NCBI RefSeq assembly: GCF_022397915.1
Contig: NZ_JAKEUO010000009.1
Location: forward strand, 1-60,663
Origin: Vibrio sp. Isolate34
Lineage (GTDB): Bacteria; Pseudomonadota; Gammaproteobacteria; Enterobacterales; Vibrionaceae
Direction of reading: 5' to 3'
DNA: 60,663 nt
The translations under genes were made by a program, and so were the position numbers. Shown in pieces: positions 25,500 to 35,233 of the stretch (positions within the stretch are counted from its first letter, which is position 1; every line of letters starts with the position of its first letter). The notes under the pieces were generated by a model. It had not been told where the DNA came from and made no database searches. It saw nothing but the letters and a program-made list of their open reading frames with translations.

Positions 25500-26366
25500 T
25501 TATTACCTTTTAGTTTATTGACTGTTTTTTCGCGTGATAGTTGGTACCAATGGGTTTGTCTTGTTGTTCTGCGTGACATAACTGTGCCTTGTGTTTATTA
25601 CATTTATATTTAAGTTTTCGATCTATTTTGAATTCGCTAAAAAGAAAGCAAATGACGAATAGAACAGTAGTGGGATCTATTTTAAAAGCTATTGAATGAC
25701 TATCTGGGTGAAAGCTGACGCAGAGATGGTGTAACGAGGAATCGAGAACTGTCTATGTGGAACTTGGACTTACTTTAGCATTAACAGCTCTGTAGATTAG
25801 AGCCAAGATTTGAACTATACGCCTAGTTTAATAAATTACAACCCTATTTTTAAATTAATTTCAAATAAATTCGAATGATTTACCATCACTTGTTGAGGGG
25901 TAAATAAGCGTCTGAGTAACAAGTTCTTTACGGTGTTACCGATGAGGTATGCCAATCTACAGTTCTGCGTAATATAACCTATTTCTTTTTTCCGGTTCTA
26001 TTATTGAGTGGCTATTGTTAAGTAGTTATTATTAAAGAGTTTTACATTGTAAATCGTGTTCCGTAATGTTAGCTAGTTTGCCTCTGTTTGTCGCCCAAAC
26101 ACTTTCGCTAATCCTAATGTTGGTTACTATCTAACAAAATGTGAATAATCACTTTTACGTTTCTGAATAATAAAGTTGTTGTGTACCTTAATTACTGCAA
26201 ATATAATTGATAATAATTCTCACTTGCGTTACAAGTTTGTTGTCAAATCAATGACAGACTTTAAATTATCGTTATTTAGCAGTTGTGTAGGCCCCATACT
26301 CATCTATGAGTAATCAGACTTTCATTGTCATGAGTGGTGGTTTGTCTCAATGGCAAAGGAAGAAAC
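25500..26366. other. Long AT-rich non-coding region upstream of the siderophore importer
   Basis: No frame of convincing length or codon use lies on either strand across about 867 bases. The last 160 bases hold a Fur-box-like site (26208-26222) and a small hairpin, TACTCAT/ATGAGTA (26298-26311). The first 600 bases are unexplained and could hide a small RNA or a lost gene. Confidence 0.5.
26208..26222. promoter_or_regulatory. Fur box upstream of vctP
   Basis: TGATAATAATTCTCA matches the 7-1-7 Fur consensus TGATAATnATTATCA at all defined positions but one. Position about 145 bases before vctP fits iron-repressed control. Confidence 0.72.
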
Positions 26367-27302
26367 ATGAAGAAAACAATCAATTCAGTTCGCCAGTTAT
26401 TGAGCGGGCTTGCTATCGTTCTTGCATCATCATTCATGATTACTGCTCAAGCAGAAACCGTGACTATTGAACACGTAAAGGGCACAGCGCAGTTTGATGA
26501 AGTGCCACAACGAGTCGTCGTTTTGGGTTTTGGTAGCTTGGATGTGTTAGACAAAATTGGTGTGAAGCCAGTAGGCGCGCCTCATAGCCTAATGCCTGAT
26601 TACCTAGAGTCTTACAAAGAAACAACAGCAAACACTGGATCATTGAGCGAACCTGATTTTGAAGCTATCTACATGTTGAAGCCTGACGTGATCATTGCTG
26701 AAAATCGTATGCTTAAGGTTTACGACAAGTTGGCACAAATTGCTCCGACGATCATGTTCTCTATTGAAGGTGACAAGTACTGGGCTGACGCTCAAGAAAA
26801 CTGGCGTGCACTAGGTCAGCTATTTGATAAGCAGGCTGAAGTTGAAGCGCTCATCACAGAAACACAAGATTCTATTGCAGCGGTAAACGACAAAGTAACC
26901 TCTGGCGAAACCACAGCAATGATGCTGATGAACAACGGCAACAACATTGCGATGTTCAACAAAGGCAGCCGCTTCTCAATTATCTTTGACGACTTCGGTT
27001 ACGTTGAATCAAAGAGTGCAACAGTAGCGCCAATCAAAGGTACGCACGGTAACCTTATCTCTTTCGAATACATTGCCGATGCAAAACCTGAAGTGCTTTA
27101 CATCCTAGACCGTGAGAAAGCGATTGGTAAGTCAGAAGGTCGTGCACCACAACTCTTTGATAACCCATTGGTAGCAGCAACACCTGCAGCACAGCAAGGC
27201 AACATCGTTTACCTTGATTCAAGTGCTTGGTACCTAGCTGGTGGCGGTGTGACAGCGATTCACAGAATGTTGGGTGACATTGAACGTACCATTCAACAGT
27301 AA
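26367..27302 (+). CDS. vctP: Siderophore ABC transporter, periplasmic binding protein (VctP-like)
   Basis: 311 aa from ATG 26367, which has AAGGAAG upstream; an 11-codon longer frame lacks such a site. The signal peptide (to ITAQA) is cleaved, not lipidated. The Fe-siderophore type III fold is clear: VPQRVVVLGFGSLDVLDKIGV, EPDFEAIYMLKPDVIIAENR, GHGNLISFEYIADAKPEVLYILDR-type region. It is close to CeuA/YclQ/VctP proteins that bind catechol siderophores such as enterobactin products. First gene of a four-gene importer, with a strong hairpin right after it. Confidence 0.88.
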   Translation: MKKTINSVRQLLSGLAIVLASSFMITAQAETVTIEHVKGTAQFDEVPQRVVVLGFGSLDVLDKIGVKPVGAPHSLMPDYLESYKETTANTGSLSEPDFEAIYMLKPDVIIAENRMLKVYDKLAQIAPTIMFSIEGDKYWADAQENWRALGQLFDKQAEVEALITETQDSIAAVNDKVTSGETTAMMLMNNGNNIAMFNKGSRFSIIFDDFGYVESKSATVAPIKGTHGNLISFEYIADAKPEVLYILDREKAIGKSEGRAPQLFDNPLVAATPAAQQGNIVYLDSSAWYLAGGGVTAIHRMLGDIERTIQQ

Positions 27303-27319
27303 CCAATAATTAGATTTTC

Positions 27320-27352
27320 GGGCTTATAAGAACGTTCTTATAAGCCCTTTTT
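27320..27352 (+). terminator. Strong intergenic hairpin between vctP and vctD
   Basis: GGGCTTATAAGAAC and its exact complement form a 14-bp perfect palindrome with no free loop, followed by TTTTT. As an in-operon terminator it would let binding protein outnumber the permeases. Confidence 0.88.
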
Positions 27353-27398
27353 CACTTTTCATACGGGCTATCCGAGACCTACCTTTAGTATTATTTCT

Positions 27399-28352
27399 AT
27401 GTTGAAACCCATTGCAGCTGCTGTATTTCTTGTTGTGTTATGCGTTGCGTCATTGATGATTGGGGTCGCTGAAATCAGTTTTAGTGACTTCTTCAATGGC
27501 AACCAACACGCGAACTCTATTTATATTGTTAGTCGAATCCCTCGTTTGCTCGCCATTGTACTGGCCGGTGCCGGTTTGAGTGTCTCTGGCTTGATCATGC
27601 AGCAAATCGTTCAAAACAAGTTTGCCGCGCCTTCAACGATGGGAACGATCGACTGTGCCATGTTGGGTTACATCGTTGGTATTCTAGTGCTAGGTAATGC
27701 TGCGCAATGGAGCTACTTAGGTTTCATCTTTGCGTTTGCTGTGTTCGGCACCATGTTATTGGTTCGCTTCCTACAACACCTCAAGTTCAAGAACGCAGTA
27801 TTGGTGCCTTTGATTGGCATCATGTATGGCAACGTAGTTTCCGCGCTAACGACATTTATCGCCTACAAACACGACTTAGTACAAACCATGTCAGCATGGA
27901 CGATGGCGAACTTCGCGAGTGTCTTGCAAGGTAGCTATGAAATCCTTTATCTCGCAGTGCCTGCTTGTGTGTTGGCTTATTACTTTGCGAGCCAGTTCAG
28001 TGCGGCGAGCATCGGTGAGAGCTTCGCGAAAAACATCGGTTTGAATTACCAGAAGATCGTGTTCATCGGCGTGGCTCTAGTCGCTATCTGCGCTTCTTCT
28101 GTGGTGATGATTGTTGGTGTTATTCCATTCCTTGGCCTTATCGTGCCGAATGTTGTGTCGCTGATGATGGGCGATAACATGAAGAAAATTCTGCCTTGGA
28201 CGGCCTACTGGGGTGTGATCTTGGTATTGGCTTGTGACTTGTTAGCGCGAATTGTCATCTTCCCTTATGAGATTCCAATCTCAATGGTAATCAGCATCTT
28301 TGGTGGTTTGATCTTTATCTACCTAATCATGAGAGACAAGTCGAATGCGTGA
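27399..28352 (+). CDS. vctD: Siderophore ABC transporter permease (VctD-like)
   Basis: 317 aa, FecCD family, about nine or ten helices. Conserved features: SRIPRLLAIVLAGAGLSVSGLIMQQIVQN near residues 45-75, MGTIDCAMLGY, and the cytoplasmic ATPase-contact region GVIPFLGLIVPNVVSLMMGDN near the C-terminus. It makes the inner-membrane channel with the next gene, with which it overlaps by 8 bases. The start lacks a strong ribosome binding site. If the upstream hairpin works as a terminator, its expression depends on read-through. Confidence 0.88.
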   Translation: MLKPIAAAVFLVVLCVASLMIGVAEISFSDFFNGNQHANSIYIVSRIPRLLAIVLAGAGLSVSGLIMQQIVQNKFAAPSTMGTIDCAMLGYIVGILVLGNAAQWSYLGFIFAFAVFGTMLLVRFLQHLKFKNAVLVPLIGIMYGNVVSALTTFIAYKHDLVQTMSAWTMANFASVLQGSYEILYLAVPACVLAYYFASQFSAASIGESFAKNIGLNYQKIVFIGVALVAICASSVVMIVGVIPFLGLIVPNVVSLMMGDNMKKILPWTAYWGVILVLACDLLARIVIFPYEIPISMVISIFGGLIFIYLIMRDKSNA

Positions 28353-29295
28353 TTCAGTAAAAATTGCGATTCTGGCTATCGCGTCTTTGGGTATGACCGC
28401 GGTTTTTGTGGGGCAGGGACTGACGTGGGATAACTACGAGTTCTTCCTGTCTTTACGACTACCAAAACTGTTGTCGATTGTATTGGCGGCGGTGGCGATC
28501 TCTGCGTCGTCATTGGTTTTCCAAACCATCACTAATAATCGAATTTTAACCCCATCTATCTTGGGCTTTGATAGCTTATACATGCTGGTTCAAACGGTGC
28601 TTCTGTTTGTGTTTGGCAGTACAAGCTTCTGGGTCATTGATTCTATCGCAAACTTTTCAATGTCTGTGACTGTGATGATCTTGTTCTCTTTTGCTCTGTT
28701 CCATTTCTATTTTAAGAGCAAGCGAAACAACGTATTCACACTGCTGCTGATTGGTATCGTGTGTGGCAGCGTATTCTCGAGTTTGTCTAACTTCTTGGCG
28801 ATGTTGATTGATCCGAATGAGTTTGCGGTGCTGCAGAATGTGATGTTCGCAAGCTTCAATAACGTGAAAGGCGACCTGGTTTATCTCAGTCTTATTCCAC
28901 TGGGTTTGAGCTTGTTGGGATTATGGGTGTTGGCACCTAAACTCGATGTACTTTGGCTTGGTGTCGATAACGCGACAAGCTTAGGCGTGAACACTAAGCG
29001 ACTGACTCAGATTACTTTGGTGATTGTGTCGGTAATGGTGGCAGTATCTACGGCTTTGGTTGGCCCAGTGCTTTTCTTCGGCTTAATTACCGTGAGTTTG
29101 GCTCGTCAGATATTCAGCTCTTATCAGCACCGTACTCTGATCATCGCTAGCAGTTTATTAGCAGTGGTGTTGCTCGTTTCTGGTCAATGGTTCATCGAAA
29201 AAGTGATGTCGTTTGAAACCACAGTGAGTGTGATCATTAACTTGGTCGGCGGTTTGTATTTTATGTTCTTGTTGTTACGCACCAGAATTCAGTAA
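28345..29295 (+). CDS. vctG: Siderophore ABC transporter permease (VctG-like)
   Basis: 316 aa, second FecCD permease of the importer. RLPKLLSIVLAAVAISASSLVFQTITNNRILTPSILGFDSLYML is the family's substrate-path region, and ALVGPVLFFGLITVSLARQIF the ATPase contact. It overlaps vctD by 8 bases (ATG inside the vctD end) and is followed by the ATPase gene after 12 bases. Together VctD and VctG form a heterodimeric permease. Confidence 0.88.
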   Translation: MRDSVKIAILAIASLGMTAVFVGQGLTWDNYEFFLSLRLPKLLSIVLAAVAISASSLVFQTITNNRILTPSILGFDSLYMLVQTVLLFVFGSTSFWVIDSIANFSMSVTVMILFSFALFHFYFKSKRNNVFTLLLIGIVCGSVFSSLSNFLAMLIDPNEFAVLQNVMFASFNNVKGDLVYLSLIPLGLSLLGLWVLAPKLDVLWLGVDNATSLGVNTKRLTQITLVIVSVMVAVSTALVGPVLFFGLITVSLARQIFSSYQHRTLIIASSLLAVVLLVSGQWFIEKVMSFETTVSVIINLVGGLYFMFLLLRTRIQ

Positions 29296-29307
29296 AGGTA
29301 GTAAGTA

Positions 29308-30072
29308 GTGATTAAATTAACAGGTTTAAGTAAGAAGTATGGTAAATCACTCGTGGTGGATGATGCCAGCGCTATGTTCCCGAAAGGGGAAGTGACTTCG
29401 ATTATTGGCCCAAATGGTGCGGGTAAAAGTACACTGCTTTCAATGGCGAGTCGCTTAACAGACAGTGATGCTGGTGAAGTGATCATAGGCGACAAACTTC
29501 TTGCAGAGTGGGATACCAAAGAACTGGCCAAGCACCTTGCGGTGTTAAGACAGTCGAACAACATCAACATGCGCTTTACGATTCGTGAGTTGGTTTGTTT
29601 TGGTCGTTTCCCGCATTCTCAAGGTCGCTTGAAAGACGAAGATCATAAGATCGTTGATACGGCGCTAGAGCATCTTGGTATTACTGATATTCAAAACAAA
29701 TACCTTGATGAGCTGAGTGGCGGTCAGCGTCAAATGGCATTCATCGCCATGGTTGTGGCACAAGATACTGACTATGTGTTCTTAGATGAACCTCTGAACA
29801 ATCTAGATATTAAGCACTCTGTAGAGATCATGCAGACGCTACGTCGTTTAGCGCATGAATTTAATAAAGCAGTAGTGATCGTAATTCACGACATCAACTT
29901 TGCTTCTTGTTACTCAGATAACATTGTCGCGATGAAAAAAGGCCAAGTGGTTAAATCGGGTAAGGTTTCGGAAGTGGTTGAAAAATCAGTGATGGAATCG
30001 ATCTACGAGATCCCATTTGAGATTCGTGAGTTCGATGGCGTTCGAATCTGTATGTACTATTCGGGCCTTTAG
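29308..30072 (+). CDS. vctC: Siderophore ABC transporter ATPase (VctC-like)
   Basis: 254 aa. Walker A GPNGAGKST, Q-loop LRQSNNINM, signature LSGGQRQM, Walker B YVFLDEPLNNLD and switch IVIHDINFAS are intact. The sequence is nearest to YclP/VctC/FatE-type iron-siderophore ATPases. The frame opens with GTG (GTGATTAAATTAACAGG), which is the annotated start here, with GGTAGTAAG just upstream. Last gene of the importer, followed by a good terminator. Confidence 0.88.
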   Translation: MIKLTGLSKKYGKSLVVDDASAMFPKGEVTSIIGPNGAGKSTLLSMASRLTDSDAGEVIIGDKLLAEWDTKELAKHLAVLRQSNNINMRFTIRELVCFGRFPHSQGRLKDEDHKIVDTALEHLGITDIQNKYLDELSGGQRQMAFIAMVVAQDTDYVFLDEPLNNLDIKHSVEIMQTLRRLAHEFNKAVVIVIHDINFASCYSDNIVAMKKGQVVKSGKVSEVVEKSVMESIYEIPFEIREFDGVRICMYYSGL

Positions 30073-30099
30073 ACTGATTAGTATCGAACCTCACAAGTG

Positions 30100-30129
30100 A
30101 AAAGAGCTCCTACATCAGGAGCTCTTTTT
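30100..30129 (+). terminator. Terminator after vctC
   Basis: AAAAGAGCTCCT pairs with AGGAGCTCTTTT around ACATC, followed by T; 28 bases after the stop. Confidence 0.9.
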
Positions 30130-30258
30130 GTTTCTCGTTATCGAATCTTTTGCTAACGCCTCTTAATATTCGAAAGCTCGGTGAACCGAAGTCACCCGAA
30201 ATATAAAGTTGTGTGTGGTCGAGTGCAGACGTCGGTTCATCCATTGTTACTGTCTTGC

Positions 30259-30285
30259 AAAAATTCGCCATCTATTTAGGGCGAA
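30259..30285 (-). terminator. Weak terminator after mgsA
   Basis: On the minus strand TTCGCC and GGCGAA form a short stem followed by TTTTT. Thirty bases past the mgsA stop. The short stem makes this tentative. Confidence 0.45.
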
Positions 30286-30315
30286 GCCGTCTAGTTATGA
30301 ATGGTTAACACAGTT

Positions 30316-30771
30316 CTACGTACGCTCAGCAAGGTACGCTTCGTAATCTGGGATCTCGATAATCACTTCTTCTTCTAGCAATGAAGAGTTAAACAGGAAG
30401 TTTGCAGTAGCGCGGTTGGTTGCCACTGGAATGTTCCAAACACTTGCGATACGAAGCAGTGCTTTCACATCTGGGTCGTGAGGAACGGCATTCAGTGGAT
30501 CCCAGAAGAAAATCAGCATATCAATTTTGCCTTCAGAGATAAGTGCGCCAAGTTGTTGGTCGCCGCCCATAGGACCACTGATCATGCTCTTGATTGCTAA
30601 GCCTGTCTCTTTACTTAGTAGAGAACCCGTTGTGCCTGTCGCATAAAGGAAGTGGCTTTGTAGCTTTTCTTTATTTTCTTTTACCCATCTTAGTAGCTCA
30701 GGTTTGAAGTGGTCGTGAGCAACTAAGGCGATATGCTTATGCGTTGGCATTGTACGTGTTGTTTTTTGCAT
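30316..30771 (-). CDS. mgsA: Methylglyoxal synthase
   Basis: 151 aa. Converts dihydroxyacetone phosphate to methylglyoxal and phosphate, a bypass that relieves sugar-phosphate stress. Landmarks: [15 protein letters not shown] near the start, [11 protein letters not shown], the phosphate-binding and catalytic [14 protein letters not shown] with the active-site Asp, and [21 protein letters not shown]. The start [13 protein letters not shown] has the usual length for the family. It lies 61 bases downstream of torT on the same strand with no terminator between, so partial co-transcription is possible. Confidence 0.96.
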   Translation of the reverse strand: MQKTTRTMPTHKHIALVAHDHFKPELLRWVKENKEKLQSHFLYATGTTGSLLSKETGLAIKSMISGPMGGDQQLGALISEGKIDMLIFFWDPLNAVPHDPDVKALLRIASVWNIPVATNRATANFLFNSSLLEEEVIIEIPDYEAYLAERT

Positions 30772-30832
30772 GAATGTTCCCTAAATTATTGGTCTAATTC
30801 TTATTGTTCTAAATTCTTTCTTGAATATATCA

Positions 30833-31966
30833 CTAAGGTTGAACACTGAATACAGGTCGAAACTCAGAAGGTGAGAGCGAGTCGGCAATAACCTGATCTT
30901 TTAGTGTTGATGGCGTCAGAATTTCAATTTCTGGCGCCGCATGTTTATCGTAAGGCTTTGAGCGCAAGTAGTTTGTGGCTTGCTCTACGGATAAGCGTCC
31001 TTGTTCAACCATCTTGTCTGTTGGTGAAAACAGTACCTTGTGGCGAAGCAACCCGCGGTATACACCATGGCTGAGGTAAGCCGAAACCAATCCAATCTCG
31101 TCCAATTTATCGGCTGCTCTAAGCTCACTGATCGCCGCTTCAATCGCGACTGCACTGCCAACGATGTATTTTATTTCAGGTTGTTCAATCACCTGTTGGA
31201 CTAAGTTTCTTTGCAGCTCTTTGTCATTATCTGCCCAGTAACTTACAGCAATATTAATATCACTTGATTTTATTGCGTCGTAGAAGCCAAGTGCGACTGG
31301 TTTGGTGCCACCACTTGCTTGAGGGCCTAACAACAAAGCAACGTCTGTTTTACCGGTTCCTTTCGGGTGCAACTCGCTTAGGAATTTTCCTGAGTCATAG
31401 CCCATCTGATACCAATCAACGCCTACCACGCCTTTTAGTACTTTTTGTTGTTTTTCACTTAAGGTCAGTTCGTTAACCGTTGCAAAAACCGGCGTAGAGC
31501 CTACCCAGTTGGTTAGCGTGTCGTAGTAAGCATCTGGCGATACCGTGCCTAGAATGATCGCGTCTGCGCCCCATTTAACACAAAGCTGCATTTGAGAGGC
31601 TTGCTTTGAAATGTTTGGGTAACCGCCAGCTTCTAGTACGCGAAGTTCTACATTTTGCTTTTTCGCTTCGGAGATCATGCCGTAGTTTACCGACAGCCAG
31701 TAAGAGTCTTTTAGGTGAGGGTAGATCGCACAGATCTTTTCTACGCCCGCAGAGGTTTCTGCCTTCGGTACAGGGAGCAGCTCAACATGGCTTTGATCCG
31801 TTGGTTTGGGTATTTTCTTTGAACTGAGCACGACATCGGAGCTTTCCGTCATCAGTGAGTTCAATGGCGCGATTTGTTCTTCTGATGAAGTCGCAGCAAA
31901 GGCCGAATTCGCAAATAAGCCAAGTAAAGAGGAAATGATTGTTGTCGCGAGCGTTTTAGATAGCAT
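30833..31966 (-). CDS. torT: Periplasmic TMAO-sensing protein TorT
   Basis: 377 aa from ATG 31966, where a signal peptide begins (MLSKTLATTIISSLLGLFANSAFA). Longer frames reach into the torS start and are not favoured. The periplasmic sugar-binding-protein fold is seen: ICAIYPHLKDSYWLSVNYGMISEAKKQ, LCVKWGADAIILGTVSPDAY, and the second lobe with GVVGVDWYQMGYDSGKFL. TorT binds TMAO and activates TorS. It is divergent from torS with 92 bases between, which fits this pairing. No strong ribosome binding site is seen before this ATG. Confidence 0.87.
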   Translation of the reverse strand: MLSKTLATTIISSLLGLFANSAFAATSSEEQIAPLNSLMTESSDVVLSSKKIPKPTDQSHVELLPVPKAETSAGVEKICAIYPHLKDSYWLSVNYGMISEAKKQNVELRVLEAGGYPNISKQASQMQLCVKWGADAIILGTVSPDAYYDTLTNWVGSTPVFATVNELTLSEKQQKVLKGVVGVDWYQMGYDSGKFLSELHPKGTGKTDVALLLGPQASGGTKPVALGFYDAIKSSDINIAVSYWADNDKELQRNLVQQVIEQPEIKYIVGSAVAIEAAISELRAADKLDEIGLVSAYLSHGVYRGLLRHKVLFSPTDKMVEQGRLSVEQATNYLRSKPYDKHAAPEIEILTPSTLKDQVIADSLSPSEFRPVFSVQP

Positions 31967-32058
31967 GAATTGGTGTTTTATTGGCTTTAGATAAGAAACA
32001 CTACAAAATATAGCGTATTCTGGGTGGGTAAAGAAGATCGTTTTAAGGTTTAAGTTAT

Positions 32059-35058
32059 ATGTTGTTAGCCACAGCAAGTATTGGACGCAAGCTACTTGCT
32101 TCGTTTTTGGTCATGGCGCTTTTGGTTCTTGTATCGGCATTGATCGGTGTCTCTGGATTTAGCTTTGTGGCGAAAACAGAAAGAAACGTCGTAGATTCTG
32201 CGCTCCCTGCGATGATTGAAGCACGACAAGTTTCTGAGCTCAGTAACCGCATTATTTCCTCCGTTCAAACTCTCTCAAACGCTAAGAATGAGCAAGAGAG
32301 AAAAGAAGCGGGCACTGTGCTATTCGGCCAGCTTGAAGCGCTTCTTACTCATATTAAAGAGTTGGGTGTTGATAGTTTTGATTCCCAACTACTGCACGAA
32401 CTTGAAACCCATGTTGAAAGTGTCATCAATACACTGGCAGAGCTGGGTGTATCGGTTGAACGTAAGCTTTGGCTCAACAAAGAGCTGACGGCACGCGTCG
32501 AAGAGATGAAATTTTTGGCTGAAGAGCTGGAACAACTCACACGTACTCAAGTGTTGAACACCGCAACCATCGCGATTGCGAACGTAACCCATATTTACGA
32601 TCTGCTAGAAACCAAACAAACCGACAGAGCCTATCAAGCCCTTGATGCATTAGTTGAAGTCGATTTAGACCTTTCCGAGCGCTTACACGAACTTCATCTT
32701 CTTGCTTTCAAAATCCTTAACCAGATTGAAGAAACGCAAACCGTTACCAACGTTGAACGCATTCATCAGATCCAATCAGAGTTTGAAGCCAACCTCAAAA
32801 TCATGGATCGCCGTGTTAAAGCGGTAGAAGATCCAACTCGTTCAGAGCAAATGTCATTGTTGCTTGATGAGCTTCGCAAGCGCCAAGTGGTGTTTGATAT
32901 CTCGCTTGAGCAGTATGAGAACACAAAGAAATCTGAATTCTTGATGCAGAATACTCTGCAACTTTTCTCTAAATTGAACACAACCGTTAACCAATTGGTC
33001 GATGATTCAAACCTGAGCACCAAGAAGGCGGTGGACGAGCTGACTTCAACGCTGAGTGTTGCACAGTGGTCACTGTCTGTGATTTCGATTATTGGCCTTA
33101 TCATCGTCGCTTTTATTGTCTGGCGCGTGGTGTATATCTCTGTGGTGAAACGCCTCGCTGAATACTCGACCGCACTAATGTCCATCGCTCAAGGGCGTTT
33201 GAATATCGATATTTCGGTGAAAGGTAATGATGAAATTGCCCATATGGGTGAGGCGATCATTACCGCGAGAAACACCGCACAAGCGCTGCAAGTGGTGGCG
33301 GTAGGTGAAGCCAAAGCCAAGCGCGAGCTTGAAGAACATAAAGAACAACTAGAAGAACTGATTACCGAGCGTACCTATCAACTTCAACAAACCAATGAAA
33401 AGCTTAATGTCGAAGTAACCAACCACGCCAAAGCGCGCAGTGCTGCAGAACAAGCAAGCCGAGCGAAATCCGCATTCTTGGCGACCATGAGCCACGAAAT
33501 CCGAACGCCGATGAATGGGGTATTGGGTACGGCCCGATTACTGAAAGATACGGGTTTGAATCAGTTGCAGTCGGGTTATGCCGATATTATCAACCGCAGT
33601 GGTAAGAACCTATTAGCGATCCTTAATGACGTGCTGGATTATTCCAAAATTGAAGCGGGGCATTTAGAAGTGCGTGTCGCGTCGTTCGATCTGCATCAAA
33701 TGGTTCAAGACACCTATCAATTGATGGAAGGGCGAGCATCCGAGAAGAAGCTCGACTTTCACTACTTCATTGAAAGTGATGTTCAGCGTTACTGGCGCGG
33801 GGATGTGACTCGTATCAGTCAGATCCTCAATAATTTGGTGGGTAACGCCATCAAATTCACCGACAGTGGCTCTGTAGATATTTTTGTCAGCCTTGATTTG
33901 GAAGATGAAAATCGTGTGATGTTCGAGGTTTCAGATACTGGTGTTGGTATCGATATCAGTGAACAGAAGTGTCTGTTTGATGCGTTTAGCCAAACTGAAA
34001 GTGGTCGTAACAAAACTGGTGGCACGGGGCTTGGCTTAGCGATCAGTAAGAGCGTGATGCACGCCATGAATGGGGATATTGGTGTTCATTCCGAAGAAGG
34101 TGAGGGTAGCCAGTTTTGGTTCTCACTGCCTCTTGAAGTGGGTGAGAAGATTGAAAACAAAGTTGCGGCTGTTGAAGCCTGCATTCGCGCTAAGGTACTG
34201 CTGATTGAAGACAACCCAGTGAACTGCATAGTTGCGGAAGGCTTCTTGAATAACTTAGGCCACGATGTGGTCATCGCGACGACAGGGCAAGAAGCACGAG
34301 TTATATTCAGTGAACAAGAGTTCGATATTGCGTTGGTGGACATCAACTTACCGGATTGTGATGGCGTTGAATTGATTCAACAATTGAAAGATGATGCGCG
34401 CCAACATGAACAAGCCGCAACACGTAAATTGCCACCTATGGTTGCTGTATCGGCTCACGTGTTTAACGAAGAAGTCGAAAGCTACTTGTCGTCGGGCTTC
34501 GATGGTTTCTTGCCTAAACCTTTAGAGAAAGAAGCCTTGTCAGAACTGATTGTAGAGCAATTAGATGGTCACACTCTATTGTTGCCTCAGCCCGATCCAT
34601 CGGATGCTATTTGTTGTAAGGTCAGTTCGAAACCTCAAGATGCCGAGTTAGATTTATCTACATTGGCACTGGGAGGTTCAGCACAACTGGCAAATCAAGA
34701 TACAGAAAATAACCAAGGAGATCAGATCGTGCAGATTATTGATCCGAAAATCATTAAAGATGACTTAGCCATTTTAGGCCACGACAAAATAGTGCAGATT
34801 GTTGGTCTGTTTGATCAAAGCAGCCAAGCCACTCTCGATGAACTTGTTGTAGCGGACGAGGCCGAGAACGCTCGTGAAATTAAGTCGCTGGCTCATAAAT
34901 TAAAAGGCTCGGCGGGAAGCTTGGGTTTATCTGCCTTGTTTGCTTTGTGTCAGAGCATTGAAGCGAGTGAAGAGCCGTTGACCCAATATCGTGACCATGC
35001 CGATTCACTCTCTGAATTGGTGAGAGACTCGTTAGCGGCACTGCGCGAACAACTGTAA
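32059..35058 (+). CDS. torS: Hybrid sensor histidine kinase TorS
   Basis: 999 aa, an unorthodox three-module kinase. TM1 about 12-34, helical periplasmic sensor to about 335, TM2 about 336-360, HAMP about 361-415, coiled coil, HisKA with phospho-acceptor His479 in MSHEIRTPMNG, HATPase (NLVGNAIKFTD, DTGVGI, GGTGLGLAI), receiver with Asp761 in ALVDINLPDCDG, and HPt with His946 in SLAHKLKGSAGS. The phosphorelay normally ends on TorR, which is not in the window. ATG 32059 has AAGG upstream. Adjacent divergent torT supports the TorS assignment. Confidence 0.93.
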   Translation: MLLATASIGRKLLASFLVMALLVLVSALIGVSGFSFVAKTERNVVDSALPAMIEARQVSELSNRIISSVQTLSNAKNEQERKEAGTVLFGQLEALLTHIKELGVDSFDSQLLHELETHVESVINTLAELGVSVERKLWLNKELTARVEEMKFLAEELEQLTRTQVLNTATIAIANVTHIYDLLETKQTDRAYQALDALVEVDLDLSERLHELHLLAFKILNQIEETQTVTNVERIHQIQSEFEANLKIMDRRVKAVEDPTRSEQMSLLLDELRKRQVVFDISLEQYENTKKSEFLMQNTLQLFSKLNTTVNQLVDDSNLSTKKAVDELTSTLSVAQWSLSVISIIGLIIVAFIVWRVVYISVVKRLAEYSTALMSIAQGRLNIDISVKGNDEIAHMGEAIITARNTAQALQVVAVGEAKAKRELEEHKEQLEELITERTYQLQQTNEKLNVEVTNHAKARSAAEQASRAKSAFLATMSHEIRTPMNGVLGTARLLKDTGLNQLQSGYADIINRSGKNLLAILNDVLDYSKIEAGHLEVRVASFDLHQMVQDTYQLMEGRASEKKLDFHYFIESDVQRYWRGDVTRISQILNNLVGNAIKFTDSGSVDIFVSLDLEDENRVMFEVSDTGVGIDISEQKCLFDAFSQTESGRNKTGGTGLGLAISKSVMHAMNGDIGVHSEEGEGSQFWFSLPLEVGEKIENKVAAVEACIRAKVLLIEDNPVNCIVAEGFLNNLGHDVVIATTGQEARVIFSEQEFDIALVDINLPDCDGVELIQQLKDDARQHEQAATRKLPPMVAVSAHVFNEEVESYLSSGFDGFLPKPLEKEALSELIVEQLDGHTLLLPQPDPSDAICCKVSSKPQDAELDLSTLALGGSAQLANQDTENNQGDQIVQIIDPKIIKDDLAILGHDKIVQIVGLFDQSSQATLDELVVADEAENAREIKSLAHKLKGSAGSLGLSALFALCQSIEASEEPLTQYRDHADSLSELVRDSLAALREQL

Positions 35059-35083
35059 ATAAGACGCTCATATTTAGTAAACT

Positions 35084-35128
35084 AATAGCCAGTAAAACAA
35101 TAGCAAATAAATCAATAGCTAAACAAAA
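35084..35128 (+). repeat. 15-bp tandem repeat after torS (three units)
   Basis: Units at 35084-35098, 35099-35113 and 35114-35128 each begin AATAGC and continue with an A-rich stretch. They lie between the torS stop and its terminator. Confidence 0.65.
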
Positions 35129-35141
35129 TCGCTTAAAAATC

Positions 35142-35191
35142 AAAAAGCAGGTTATATCTTCGGGTTTCTATGAAGGTATAACCTGCTTTTT
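35142..35191. terminator. Bidirectional terminator between torS and the hydantoinase gene
   Basis: AAAAAGCAGGTTATA and TATAACCTGCTTTTT make a 15-bp stem, with an inner CTTC/GAAG pairing. It separates converging transcripts. Confidence 0.92.
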
Positions 35192-35233
35192 AGTCTTGGA
35201 TGTAATTTAAAACCAGACCAAAGAAGATCTGTC

